A DNA stretch of 64,000 bases from positions 1 to 64,000 of the forward strand of contig DATAOC010000034.1 of NCBI GenBank assembly GCA_036265915.1, written 5' to 3'. Positions 25,303 to 35,245 of the stretch are shown one piece after another. Origin of the DNA: AR12 sp036265915 (GTDB taxonomy: Bacteria > Methylomirabilota > Methylomirabilia > Rokubacteriales > CSP1-6). The notes beneath the pieces are model-generated. The model did no database searches and was not told the origin of the DNA. It saw only the letters and a list, made by a program, of their open reading frames with translations. Positions within the stretch are counted from its first letter, which is position 1, and each line of letters begins with the position of its first letter. The position numbers and the translations under genes are program-made.

Positions 25303-27600
25303 CTACTTGATCGCGACGGCCTTGACCTGCTTGAGGTCGGTGGTGCCCTCGAGCGCCTTGAGGATGCCGTCCTGCACGAGCGTCGTCATGCCGTCGCTCT
25401 TCGCCACCTGCACCATCTCCGCCACGCGCGCCTTGTTGGCGATCAGGCGCTTCATCTGGTCGGTGGCCACCAGCAGCTCGTGGATGCCCGCCCGGCCGCG
25501 ATAGCCGCTCTGGTTGCAGTTCGCGCAGCCCTTGCCCCGATAGAGCACGAAGTCGTTGGAGTACTCGACGCCGAACTTCGCCGCCTCCTCCTTGCCGCCG
25601 AAGGCGTGCTCGAGCTCGGTGAACTCCTCCTCGTCCGGCTGGTACTCCTCCTTGCATTCGGTGCAGATGCGCTTGACGAGCCGCTGCGCGAGGACGGCCA
25701 GCAGCGCGTCGGCAAAGTTGAAGGGGTCGAGACCCATGTCGAGCAGGCGGATGACCGTCTCCACCGCGCTGTTCGTGTGCAGCGTGCTGAACACGAGATG
25801 GCCCGTGAGCGAGGCCTCGATGCCGGTGGCGGCCGTCTCCTCGTCGCGCATCTCACCGACCATGATGACGTCCGGATCGGCGCGCAGGAACGCGCGCATC
25901 GCCTGGGCGAACGTGAATCCGATCTTCGGCTGCACCTGTACCTGCCGCAGGCCGTACTGCGTGATCTCGACGGGGTCCTCGGCCGTCCAGATCTTGCGCT
26001 CCGGCTTGTTGATGTAGCCGAGGACGGAGTGCAGGGTGGTCGTCTTGCCGGAGCCGGTGGGGCCGACGCAGAGAATGAGCCCGTACGGCTTCTCGGCGGC
26101 CGACTTCATCTCGGTGAGGTTGCGCTCCGACATGCCGAGCTTGCCGATGGGGATCGGCTCGCTGGCGGCCAGGATACGCATGACGACGTCCTCGTTGCCG
26201 CCCTGGGTTGGCACCGTGGCCACGCGCAGCTCGATGTCCCGGCCGTCCGGCATGCGGAACTTGATCTTGCCGTCCTGCGGCTTGCGCCGCTCCGCGATGT
26301 CGAGCGTGGCCATGATCTTGATGCGCGCCACGAGCGCGCGGCGGAAGGCGCCGGGGACCTTCTGGTACTCCGCGCATGCGCCGTCGATCCGCAGCCGGAT
26401 CATCGTGTCGCGCGCGGCGCCGTAGGGCTCGATGTGGATGTCGGAGGCGCGCGCCTTGAACGCGTCGACGATGATCTGGTTGGCGAGCCGGATGACCGCG
26501 CTGTCGTTCTCGTCGACCTCCGCGCCCGCGAGGTCGATCTCCTTCTCGGCGGCTGCCTCGGCGCCGAGGTCCGAGAGAATGTCGCCGATGTTGCCCTTGT
26601 TGGCGGCCGCGCCGTCGGCGGCGCCGAGCCACTGCTGGATGTCCTTTCGCAGGCCGACCGCGAGCGCGACCTTGTGACCGCGCATCACCTGGTGGATCGA
26701 GTCCACCTTCTGGATGTCCTGCGGATTGTCGATCAACACGACGATGTTGCCCTGCTCGTCGCGCCGCAGCGGCAGCCAGAGGTTGCGCTTGAGGAACTCG
26801 ATCTTCAGGTCGCGCATCAGGTCGGGGGGCGGAATGAGCTTCTCGCTGAACTCGAAGAACGGCACCCGGTAGAACTGGCTCAGCGAGGCGCCGACTTCCG
26901 CCTTCGGCACCTTGTACTGCTCGATCAGCACCGTCTCGACGTCGAGCTGCTTGGTGCGCGCGGTGGCGACCGCCTTGTTCAGCTCGTCCTGCGTGACCAG
27001 TCCCTGGGCGAGCAGGTAGTCGAACTTGTTGCCGCGCTTCTGCACCAGCATCTGCTGCGTATGGAACGCCACCCCGAGCGTCTTCGCGATGCGGGCGACG
27101 TTGCTCTCGTCTTCCTTGGTGAAGCGGCCGCCCCGCTTCTTGTTCAGCAGCTGGATGACGCCGACCACCGTTCTCGTCTCGTGCAGGATCGGCATGGCCA
27201 GGATCTGTTGCGTCCGGAAGCCGGTCCGCTTGTCCCACGAGGCATCGAACCGGAGCTTCGGGCTCACCTTCGATAGCTCGCCGGCGTTGTAGGCGTCGGC
27301 GATGTTCACGGTCTGCGGGTTGAAGGCGACGAAGCCGGCCACCGAGTTCTCGTTGATCGGGACCCGGATCTCCTTGACGGTGTCGAGGGCGAGGAACTTC
27401 GAGAAGAGCTCCTTCTTGTCGGGGTCGACGACGTAGAGCGTCATGCGCTCGGTGTCGAGGAACGACAGGATCTCGCCTTGCACCTCGAAGAAGATGGCGT
27501 CGAGGCTCTTGGCGGAGTGGATCCGGTCGATGAGCGCGACGAGCTTCTGCTCGTTTGCGAGCCGCTCTTGCAGGCTGGAGACAGAGTCTTGGCCGGCCAC
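25303..27600 (-). CDS. pilB: PilB/GspE-type secretion ATPase with N-terminal GAF domain
   Basis: 765 aa. Order: GAF domain (about 15-185), MshEN/GspE N-terminal domain (about 190-330, VTQDELNKAV... with FFEF), then the type II/IV secretion ATPase: Walker A GPTGSGKTTT (Lys519), Asp box TAEDPVEITQYG, Walker B region RADPDVIMVGEMRD, His box FSTLHTNSAVE, and a zinc site CTEC plus CANC. It powers type IV pilus extension or type II secretion. The GAF domain would tie motor activity to a ligand such as a cyclic nucleotide. GTG start with an excellent ribosome site (AAGGAGG). No other pilus genes lie nearby. Confidence 0.88.
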   Translation of the reverse strand: MAGQDSVSSLQERLANEQKLVALIDRIHSAKSLDAIFFEVQGEILSFLDTERMTLYVVDPDKKELFSKFLALDTVKEIRVPINENSVAGFVAFNPQTVNIADAYNAGELSKVSPKLRFDASWDKRTGFRTQQILAMPILHETRTVVGVIQLLNKKRGGRFTKEDESNVARIAKTLGVAFHTQQMLVQKRGNKFDYLLAQGLVTQDELNKAVATARTKQLDVETVLIEQYKVPKAEVGASLSQFYRVPFFEFSEKLIPPPDLMRDLKIEFLKRNLWLPLRRDEQGNIVVLIDNPQDIQKVDSIHQVMRGHKVALAVGLRKDIQQWLGAADGAAANKGNIGDILSDLGAEAAAEKEIDLAGAEVDENDSAVIRLANQIIVDAFKARASDIHIEPYGAARDTMIRLRIDGACAEYQKVPGAFRRALVARIKIMATLDIAERRKPQDGKIKFRMPDGRDIELRVATVPTQGGNEDVVMRILAASEPIPIGKLGMSERNLTEMKSAAEKPYGLILCVGPTGSGKTTTLHSVLGYINKPERKIWTAEDPVEITQYGLRQVQVQPKIGFTFAQAMRAFLRADPDVIMVGEMRDEETAATGIEASLTGHLVFSTLHTNSAVETVIRLLDMGLDPFNFADALLAVLAQRLVKRICTECKEEYQPDEEEFTELEHAFGGKEEAAKFGVEYSNDFVLYRGKGCANCNQSGYRGRAGIHELLVATDQMKRLIANKARVAEMVQVAKSDGMTTLVQDGILKALEGTTDLKQVKAVAIK

Positions 27601-27644
27601 CGCCCCTCCTTGTTGACGCCTCGACTACCTTAACAAGTTCGGGG

Positions 27645-27661
27645 GCTTGGACCCACCAAGC
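27645..27661 (-). terminator. Hairpin downstream of hcmA
   Basis: GCTTGG and CCAAGC arms (27645-27650, 27656-27661) form a 6-bp stem with a 5-base loop just after the hcmA stop codon at 27666. It could separate the mutase operon from the pilB-like gene, but the stem is short and lacks a T tract. Confidence 0.3.
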
Positions 27662-27665
27662 TTCT

Positions 27666-29348
<1,683 letters not shown>

Positions 29349-30752
29349 TCACGACGCTCCTGTCTTCTCGTGATAGAGATCGCGGTCGTCGATCACCCGC
29401 CGCGCCTTGAACTCGGTGCGGGGCAGCTCGCCGGGGGAAACGAGCTCGACGATCGGCGTGACGCCGAGCCGGGCGCGCAGCCGCTCCTTCATCGTGGCCG
29501 CCAGCGCGGCGCGTGTCGCGGTCTCCCCGTGCGTGGCCGCGAACTCCGCGCGCACGAGGAGCTCGTCCATCGTCTCGCGGCGCGACACGATCACGCAGAA
29601 CTCGCCGCCGAAGCCGTCGATGGCGCGCAGCACGTCCTCGATGGCGCTCGGATAGATGTTCTCACCGCGCACGATGATCATGTCGTCGATGCGTCCGTAG
29701 AGTCCCTGCGGCAGCCGCGGGTAGGTGCGCCCGCACGGGCACGGCTCGTCCGTCCACCGTGCGCGGTCACCGGACACGAGGCGGATCATCGGCTGCGACG
29801 TCCGCTCGAGATGCGTGTACACGGGCGTGCCCTCGGCGCCGAACGGCACCGGCTCGAAGGTCGCCGGGTCGCACACCTGCGTGTAGACGATGTCCTGCCA
29901 GAGGTGCATCCCGGTGCGATAGCGGCACTCGCCGTTGGTCATCCACGGTGACATCTCGGCCATGCTGCCCATGTCGATGCACGCGCCGCCGAACGTCTCC
30001 TCGATCAACCGCCTGGTGGCCGGGATGCCCGCGCCCGGCTCACCCGAGAAGAACAGCGTCCGGAAGCCGAGCGATTTCGGCTCGACGCCTTCACGGCGCG
30101 CCGCCTCCGCGAAGTGGAGCGCGTAGGACGGTGTGCCGTAGAACGCCGTCGGGCGCAGCGCCTGCGCCCACTGGACGGCCATGAGCGTCTGCCCCGGCAG
30201 CCCCGCCCCGAACGGAAACACGGTGGCGCCGAGGCGCTCGCAGCCCTTCAGCGCGCCCCAGGAGCCGAGGTACAGGCTGAAGAACGAGGCCACCAGCACG
30301 CGGTCGTCGGGGCGCACGCCGGCTGCCCAGAGAATCCGCGCGTGCGCCTCGCCGATCCGCTCCCAGTCGTCGGCGCCGATCCCGAAGACGGTCGGCCGCC
30401 CCGTGGTGCCGCTGGTGCCATGGATCCGCGCGACGTCCGACGGCTCGATGCAGAGGTAGTCGCCGAACGGCGGTGCGGTGGCTTGCGCGGCGCGCAGATC
30501 GTCTTTGCGGACGACCGGGAACCGGACGAGGTCGTCGAGCGAGCGCAACGTGGATGGCGATACGCCGGCCGCCTCCCAGTGACGGCGGTAGAACGCGCTG
30601 CGCTCCCAGGCGTATGCGATCTGGTGGCGAAGCTTCTCGAGGATCACGGCGTCACGGCGGGAGGGCGGCGCGCACTCGAGCTGAGGCGTCCAGTGCTCGG
30701 CGTCCGCGGCCGGCCGCCAGCCGGCATCGTAGCGCGGCGGCCAGGCCCTCAT
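29349..30752 (-). CDS. hcl: Acyl-CoA ligase, PaaK-like; probable 2-hydroxyisobutyrate-CoA ligase
   Basis: 467-aa AMP-forming ligase of the phenylacetate-CoA ligase (PaaK) type. Motifs: GTSGTTGRPTVFG (phosphate loop), YGTPSYALHF, and GRIDDMIIVRGENIYPSAIEDVL; a C-terminal Lys in TEFKARRV. A Cys pair CPCGRTYPR resembles the PaaK zinc-like site. It lies between the two mutase subunit genes, the arrangement known for 2-hydroxyisobutyrate degradation, so it probably makes the CoA thioester for the mutase. ATG 30752 overlaps the hcmB stop (ATGA). Phenylacetate or benzoate activation is the alternative if the mutase call is wrong. Confidence 0.75.
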   Translation of the reverse strand: MRAWPPRYDAGWRPAADAEHWTPQLECAPPSRRDAVILEKLRHQIAYAWERSAFYRRHWEAAGVSPSTLRSLDDLVRFPVVRKDDLRAAQATAPPFGDYLCIEPSDVARIHGTSGTTGRPTVFGIGADDWERIGEAHARILWAAGVRPDDRVLVASFFSLYLGSWGALKGCERLGATVFPFGAGLPGQTLMAVQWAQALRPTAFYGTPSYALHFAEAARREGVEPKSLGFRTLFFSGEPGAGIPATRRLIEETFGGACIDMGSMAEMSPWMTNGECRYRTGMHLWQDIVYTQVCDPATFEPVPFGAEGTPVYTHLERTSQPMIRLVSGDRARWTDEPCPCGRTYPRLPQGLYGRIDDMIIVRGENIYPSAIEDVLRAIDGFGGEFCVIVSRRETMDELLVRAEFAATHGETATRAALAATMKERLRARLGVTPIVELVSPGELPRTEFKARRVIDDRDLYHEKTGAS

Positions 30753-31159
30753 CGCACGCGCCGCCGGGCGTCGACGGCCGCCCGCACGCGCGCGACGATG
30801 TCCTCGGGCGGGGTATCCTGCAGGACGACGTCGGCGACGCCGGAGCGCTCGAGCTGCGGCACGTCCTCGTCGGGGATGACGCCGCCCACGATGAGCGCGA
30901 CGTCCTCGGCCTCGTGCTCGGAGAGCAGCCGCGCGATCAGCGGCACCAGCGTGAGGTGGGCTCCGGAGAGGATGCTGATTCCGATCGCGTCGACGTCCTC
31001 TTGCACCGCCGCCGCCACGACCTCCTCCGGCGTGCGGTGCAAGCCGGTATAGATCACGTCCATTCCGGCGTCGCGCAGCGCCCGGGCGACGATCTTCACG
31101 CCGCGATCGTGACCGTCGAGTCCGACCTTGGCCACCAGGATGCGAATCGGCGCCGCCAT
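30749..31159 (-). CDS. hcmB: B12-binding small subunit of acyl-CoA mutase
   Basis: 136-aa cobalamin-binding domain with VGLDGHDRG, giving the base-off/His-on signature D15-x-H17-xx-G20; SILSGAH and GGVIPDED complete the fold. ATG 31159 is preferred over GTG 31171 because GGAG lies 6 nt upstream, and 136 aa is the length of known HcmB proteins. It supplies adenosylcobalamin to the HcmA-like subunit. First gene of the hcmB-hcl-hcmA unit, 54 bp after the Fis-like gene. Confidence 0.88.
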   Translation of the reverse strand: MAAPIRILVAKVGLDGHDRGVKIVARALRDAGMDVIYTGLHRTPEEVVAAAVQEDVDAIGISILSGAHLTLVPLIARLLSEHEAEDVALIVGGVIPDEDVPQLERSGVADVVLQDTPPEDIVARVRAAVDARRRVR

Positions 31160-31213
31160 CGCCTTCTCCACATACAGGATAGCGGGCCCACGGGCAACTC
31201 CGGGCCGCCGCGG

Positions 31214-31492
31214 TCAGACCGGCGCGGGCACCGAGGGCGGCCGCGCGGCGCGCGGCAACGGCAGGCGCAGGTCGCGACATCGCTTGCGCAGGGTGTTCCG
31301 GTTGACTCCCAGCAGGCGCGCGGCCCGCAGCTGGTTGCCGCCGGTCATCGCGAGCGCGTGCACGAGCAGCGGCCGCTCGAGGAGACTCATCGCCTCGCGG
31401 TGCACCCGCGGGGATTTCGCGGCAAGGAGTTGCTCCACGATGGCGGGCACGACGTCCGTCATCGCCCGCGCGAGAAGCTTCATGTCTGGCAT
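31214..31492 (-). CDS. Small Fis-family DNA-binding protein
   Basis: 92 aa starting at ATG 31492, preceded by GGAGG with a 5-nt spacer. The C terminus is a Fis-type helix-turn-helix: ALAMTGGNQLRAARLLGVNRNTLRKRC. It resembles Fis in length and lacks the receiver and AAA domains of NtrC-type activators. It sits just upstream of hcmB on the same strand, so it may be cotranscribed with or control the mutase operon. In this lineage such proteins could equally be general nucleoid factors. Confidence 0.8.
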   Translation of the reverse strand: MPDMKLLARAMTDVVPAIVEQLLAAKSPRVHREAMSLLERPLLVHALAMTGGNQLRAARLLGVNRNTLRKRCRDLRLPLPRAARPPSVPAPV

Positions 31493-31709
31493 CGGGACCT
31501 CCGGCACTCGAGTGCGTCTACCGGGCCGCGATGACCGGTCTGCCGCCACCGTGCTGTGGCAGTTGCGACGCAGTCGAGCAAGGCGCGTGCCGCAGTGTAC
31601 GAGGAATGATCGACAGCTACGGCAGGCAGTTAGGCCGGTGTCGGCCGCCCGGCCATTGCCGCCCGCATGGGCAACCGCTCCTCCGCTGCTCGTGTCTTCA
31701 GCACGCCTC

Positions 31710-31737
31710 TTGACCATGCAGCCGCGGCTCATGTACT
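31710..31737 (+). promoter_or_regulatory. Sigma70-type promoter candidate for atzG-atzE
   Basis: TTGACC (31710-31715, five of six matches to TTGACA), a 16-bp spacer, then TGTACT (31732-31737, four of six). The expected start is near 31744, about 3 nt before the GTG at 31747, so the message may be almost leaderless. The rest of the 254-bp divergent gap shows nothing else I can assign. Confidence 0.4.
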
Positions 31738-31746
31738 GGCAGAGGC

Positions 31747-31932
31747 GTGGACGCCAACGCCGTGGGCGAATCCGGGGTCAAGCAGCTGGCCGCACTGGTC
31801 GGGCTGTCTATCGATCCGCTCGATCTGCCGAACGTCGTCGTCGCCTTGCGTGTCCTGCTCGGCGCCGCGGATCTCGTCCGCGAGTTTGCGCTTGCCGACG
31901 ACGTCGAGGCCGCGCCCGTCTTCCGCCCATGA
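31747..31932 (+). CDS. atzG: AtzG-like small subunit (DUF4089)
   Basis: 61-aa protein resembling the DUF4089/AtzG family, a GatC-like partner that wraps around an amidase: GVKQLAALVGLSIDPLDLPNVVVALRVLL. Its stop overlaps the ATG of an AtzE-like amidase (ATGA), as in known atzG-atzE pairs. In Pseudomonas, AtzG is needed for folding and activity of AtzE, the 1-carboxybiuret hydrolase of cyanuric acid breakdown. GTG start without a clear ribosome site. Confidence 0.75.
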   Translation: MDANAVGESGVKQLAALVGLSIDPLDLPNVVVALRVLLGAADLVREFALADDVEAAPVFRP

Positions 31933-33323
31933 TCGGGCCCCAGGCGCGAGCCGTCGACATCGCCGCCGCCGTGCGTGCCCGACGCGTCTCCGCGCGCGAC
32001 GTCGCGGCCGCCGCGCTCGCGCGCATCGCCGGGCGCAACGCCGCGCTCAACTGCTTCACCCACGTTCGGCCCGATGAGGCGCTCGAGGAGGCGGCCCGCA
32101 TCGACGCGCGCGTGGAGGCGGGCGAGGACGTCGGGCCGCTGGCCGGCGTGCCGTTCGCCGTCAAGAATCTCCTCGACGTGCGCGGGGTCACGACGCTGGC
32201 CGGCTCGAAGATCTTCGCCGAGCGCCCGCCGGCCGCACGGGACGCCACGGCCGTCGCCGCGCTGCGCCGCGCCGGGGCGGTGCTCGTCGGGACGCTGAGC
32301 ATGGACGAGTTCGCGTTCGGGTTCACGACGGAGAACCCCCACTATGGTCCGACCCGCAATCCGCACGATCTCGCACGCGTACCGGGCGGCTCGTCCGGCG
32401 GCGCGGCGGCGGCCGTGGCCGCCGGCCTGGTGCCGCTCGCGCTCGGCTCCGATACCAACGGCTCGATTCGAGTACCGGCGGCGTTCTGCGGCGTCTTCGG
32501 ACTCAAGCCGACCTACGGACGGGTCTCGCGCGCGGGCGCCGCGCTGTTCGCCGCGTCGCTGGATCACGTGGGGCCATTCGCGCGCTCCGTCGCCGATCTC
32601 GCCGCCGCGTTCGACGCCATCCAAGGGCCGGATACGCGGGATCCCGTGGCGAGCGACGCGCCCGTCGTGCCGTGCGCGCCGCACGTCGGCCGGGACGTGG
32701 AGGGGCTGCGCCTCGCCGTGGCCGGTGGCCACTTCGCGCGCAACGCCGAGCCCGAGGCCCTCGACGCCGTGCGAAAGGTCGCGAAAGCGCTGCGCATCCG
32801 TCGCGAGGTGGAGCTGCCGGAGTCGCACCGCGCACGCGCGGCGGCAATGGTGATCACCGCCGTCGAGGGGGCGAACCTACATTTCCCGGATCTGAAGGCG
32901 CGCGCGAAGGATTTCGATCCCCTCACGCGCGACCGCTTCCTCGCCGGCGCGCTGCTTCCCGCTTCCGTCTACGTCCAGGCGCAGCGCTTCCGCGCGTGGT
33001 ACCGGGCGCGCGTGGCAGAAATCTTCCGTGAGATCGACGTACTGCTGACGCCGACGGCGCCGTGGCCGGCGCCGCTCATCGGCGCGCCGCGCACGCGGCG
33101 CGTCGACGACGCCGAGGTCATCGTGCGCGCGCACTCCGGTGTGTTCACGCAGCCGCTGTCGTTCGTCGGGCTGCCCGCGATGTCGGTCCCGCTCGCCGCA
33201 CCGGGTGTCTTGCCGCTCGGCATCCAGCTCGTGGCCGCGCCGTTCGGCGAGCCCATGCTGTTCCGCGTCGCGGCGCACCTCGAGCGGGACGGGCTCGTGT
33301 CCGCACCCCTCGCGGGCGGCTGA
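31929..33323 (+). CDS. atzE: AtzE-type amidase (amidase signature family)
   Basis: 464-aa amidase with the Ser-cisSer-Lys triad: Lys in FAVKNLLDV, cis-Ser in VPGGSSGGAAA and nucleophile Ser in GSDTNGSIRVPA. Length and N terminus fit the AtzE/GatA group, and the DUF4089 partner upstream supports AtzE specifically. A role in hydrolysing 1-carboxybiuret or a related amide for nitrogen supply is likely. The companion genes of the cyanurate pathway (atzD, atzH) are absent, so the true substrate may differ. Confidence 0.82.
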   Translation: MIGPQARAVDIAAAVRARRVSARDVAAAALARIAGRNAALNCFTHVRPDEALEEAARIDARVEAGEDVGPLAGVPFAVKNLLDVRGVTTLAGSKIFAERPPAARDATAVAALRRAGAVLVGTLSMDEFAFGFTTENPHYGPTRNPHDLARVPGGSSGGAAAAVAAGLVPLALGSDTNGSIRVPAAFCGVFGLKPTYGRVSRAGAALFAASLDHVGPFARSVADLAAAFDAIQGPDTRDPVASDAPVVPCAPHVGRDVEGLRLAVAGGHFARNAEPEALDAVRKVAKALRIRREVELPESHRARAAAMVITAVEGANLHFPDLKARAKDFDPLTRDRFLAGALLPASVYVQAQRFRAWYRARVAEIFREIDVLLTPTAPWPAPLIGAPRTRRVDDAEVIVRAHSGVFTQPLSFVGLPAMSVPLAAPGVLPLGIQLVAAPFGEPMLFRVAAHLERDGLVSAPLAGG

Positions 33324-33338
33324 AGCGCAAAACTTTGC

Positions 33339-33364
33339 ACGAGGCAGGCACCCGCCTCCCTCGT
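33339..33364. promoter_or_regulatory. Dyad upstream of the NRPS promoter (possible activator site)
   Basis: ACGAGG (33339-33344) and CCTCGT (33359-33364) form perfect outer arms, with GAGGC/GCCTC nested inside. The element lies about 87-112 bp before the expected start from the sigma54-like promoter, a usual distance for an enhancer site. It also starts 15 bp after the atzE stop, so a terminator role is possible; no T tract follows. Confidence 0.35.
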
Positions 33365-33425
33365 CCTGACCGCAGATTTCACCGCCGACCGGGCAGCGCT
33401 CGCGTCGGACGCGGGTTTCGAGCCG

Positions 33426-33440
33426 TGGCACCCCTCTTGC
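33426..33440 (+). promoter_or_regulatory. Sigma54 (-24/-12) promoter of the NRPS operon
   Basis: TGGCAC, five bases (CCCTC), TTGC: an exact match to the core consensus, with GG at 33427-33428 and GC at 33439-33440 exactly 12 bp apart. The predicted transcription start is near 33451, 8 nt before the NRPS ATG. Regulation by an enhancer-binding activator would follow, linking peptide synthesis to nitrogen or another stress signal. Confidence 0.6.
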
Positions 33441-33458
33441 CCCCACTCATGAGCTGTC

Positions 33459-35228
33459 ATGAGATTGTCACTGCCGTCCGCGCCGGAAGCCGTCGCCGCC
33501 CGTGTCGCCGCCTGCCCGGATGCCCTTGCCGTGAGCGCCGCCGACGACACATTGACGTATGCAGAGCTCGACGAGCGCGCCCGCCACCTTGCCGACCGGC
33601 TCCACGACCTCGGCGTGGGGCCCGACATGGTCGTCGCGGTGTTGCTCCCGCGCTCCGCAGCCCTCCTCGTCGCAACGCTCGGCGTGTCGAAGGCCGGCGC
33701 CGCGTACCTGCCGCTCGATCCGGCCACGCCGGCCGAGCGGCTTGCCTTCATGCTGCAGGACTGTGGTCCACGTGCTGTGATCGCCGATCCGCAGGCCGGC
33801 AGTCCCGTGCCGGACGGACCGTGGGCCGAGCTCGATATCCGGGAGGCAACTCAGGAGCCGGGCGGCGGCCCCCGCCGGTACGACGTCATCAAGCCGGAGC
33901 ACCTCGCTTACGTCATCTATACATCGGGATCGACAGGGCGCCCCAAGGGCGTGGAGATCAGCCACGGGAGCCTCGCGAACCTCATCGCCTGGCACTGCCG
34001 CGCCTTCGCCGTCATGGCCGACGACCGCGCACACTTCTACGCGAGCCCGGCATTCGACGCGGCAGTGTGGGAGACGTGGCCGTACCTCGCCGCCGGCGCC
34101 AGCATTCACGTGCCGCCGGACGACGTCCGGCTGGACCCCGAGGCGCTGCGCGACTGGATGGTGGCCGAGCGCCTCACGCTCGCCTTCGTGCCGACGCCGA
34201 TCGCGGAACGACTGATCGCGCTGCCATGGCCGCCCGGCACGCCGCTCCGCGCGCTGCTGACGGGCGCCGACACACTGCATCGTTATCCGCCGCCTACGCT
34301 GCCGTTCACGCTCGTGAACAACTACGGCCCCACCGAGGCCACGGTCGTGACGACTTCGGGGCCTGTGCCGTGCGAGCCGACGCCTGATAGCGTCCCCTCC
34401 ATCGGCCGGCCGATCGACAACGTCGAGGTCTTCATCCTGGACGACGCGCAGCGGCCGGTGGCGCCGGGCGCGATCGGCGAGCTCTGCATCGGCGGCGCCG
34501 GACTCGCCCGCGGCTATCGGCACCGTGCCGAGCTGACCGCCGAGCGTTTTGTGCCGCATCCGAGCGCGCCCGGTGCGCAACTCTACCGGACAGGCGACCG
34601 CGCACGCCGGCTGTCCGACGGCACCCTCGCGTTTCTCGGTCGGCTGGACGAGCAGGTGAAGATTCGCGGCCATCGCGTCGAGCTCGCCGAGATCACCGCC
34701 GCGCTGACCAGCCATCCGGCCGTCATCGCGGCGGCAGTCGTCACGCACGACGGCGCCGACGGCGAGCATCGGCTGGTGGCGTACGTCACGGCGGCGCCCG
34801 GTGTCCCGCTCGGGCGCGAGACGCTGGTGACCTGGCTTCGCCGCCGCCTGCCCGATTACATGCTGCCGGCGACGTTCGTGACAGTGCCGGCGCTGCCGCT
34901 GACCCCCAACGGCAAGGTGGATCGCGCCGCGCTGCCGACGCCGGACGCGGCCAACATGCTGCGCGAGCCCGCCGTGGTCACGCCGCGCACCGCGGTCGAG
35001 ACCGAGGTGGCCGGGATCCTGGCCGGCCTGCTCGGCATTCCGGAGGTCGGCGTGCATGACAACTTCTTCCTGCTCGGAGGGCACTCGCTCCTCGGGACGC
35101 AGCTGATCGTCCGCATCCGCGACGCGTTCGGCGTGGATCTCGGGCTCCGAACGCTGTTCGATTCCCCGACCGTCGCCGAGCTCGCCTCGGAGATCGAGCG
35201 CGCGCGCCGGCTGGAGCGCGCCGCATGA
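33459..35228 (+). CDS. NRPS loading module: adenylation and carrier domains, predicted Leu
   Basis: 589 aa with A domain (about 10-500) and peptidyl carrier domain (about 510-585). Core motifs: IYTSGSTGRPKG, NNYGPTEATV, GELCIGGAGLARGY, YRTGDRAR, and NGKVDR with the catalytic Lys. Carrier site FLLGGHSLLG (Ser543). By manual alignment to GrsA the specificity code reads D-A-W-F-L-G-N-V-V-K, which is a known leucine code. There is no condensation domain, so this is the starter module of a two-module assembly line with the next gene. ATG 33459 follows a sigma54-like promoter. Confidence 0.88.
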   Translation: MRLSLPSAPEAVAARVAACPDALAVSAADDTLTYAELDERARHLADRLHDLGVGPDMVVAVLLPRSAALLVATLGVSKAGAAYLPLDPATPAERLAFMLQDCGPRAVIADPQAGSPVPDGPWAELDIREATQEPGGGPRRYDVIKPEHLAYVIYTSGSTGRPKGVEISHGSLANLIAWHCRAFAVMADDRAHFYASPAFDAAVWETWPYLAAGASIHVPPDDVRLDPEALRDWMVAERLTLAFVPTPIAERLIALPWPPGTPLRALLTGADTLHRYPPPTLPFTLVNNYGPTEATVVTTSGPVPCEPTPDSVPSIGRPIDNVEVFILDDAQRPVAPGAIGELCIGGAGLARGYRHRAELTAERFVPHPSAPGAQLYRTGDRARRLSDGTLAFLGRLDEQVKIRGHRVELAEITAALTSHPAVIAAAVVTHDGADGEHRLVAYVTAAPGVPLGRETLVTWLRRRLPDYMLPATFVTVPALPLTPNGKVDRAALPTPDAANMLREPAVVTPRTAVETEVAGILAGLLGIPEVGVHDNFFLLGGHSLLGTQLIVRIRDAFGVDLGLRTLFDSPTVAELASEIERARRLERAA

Positions 35229-35245
35229 GCGGGGGTGAACGCTAG

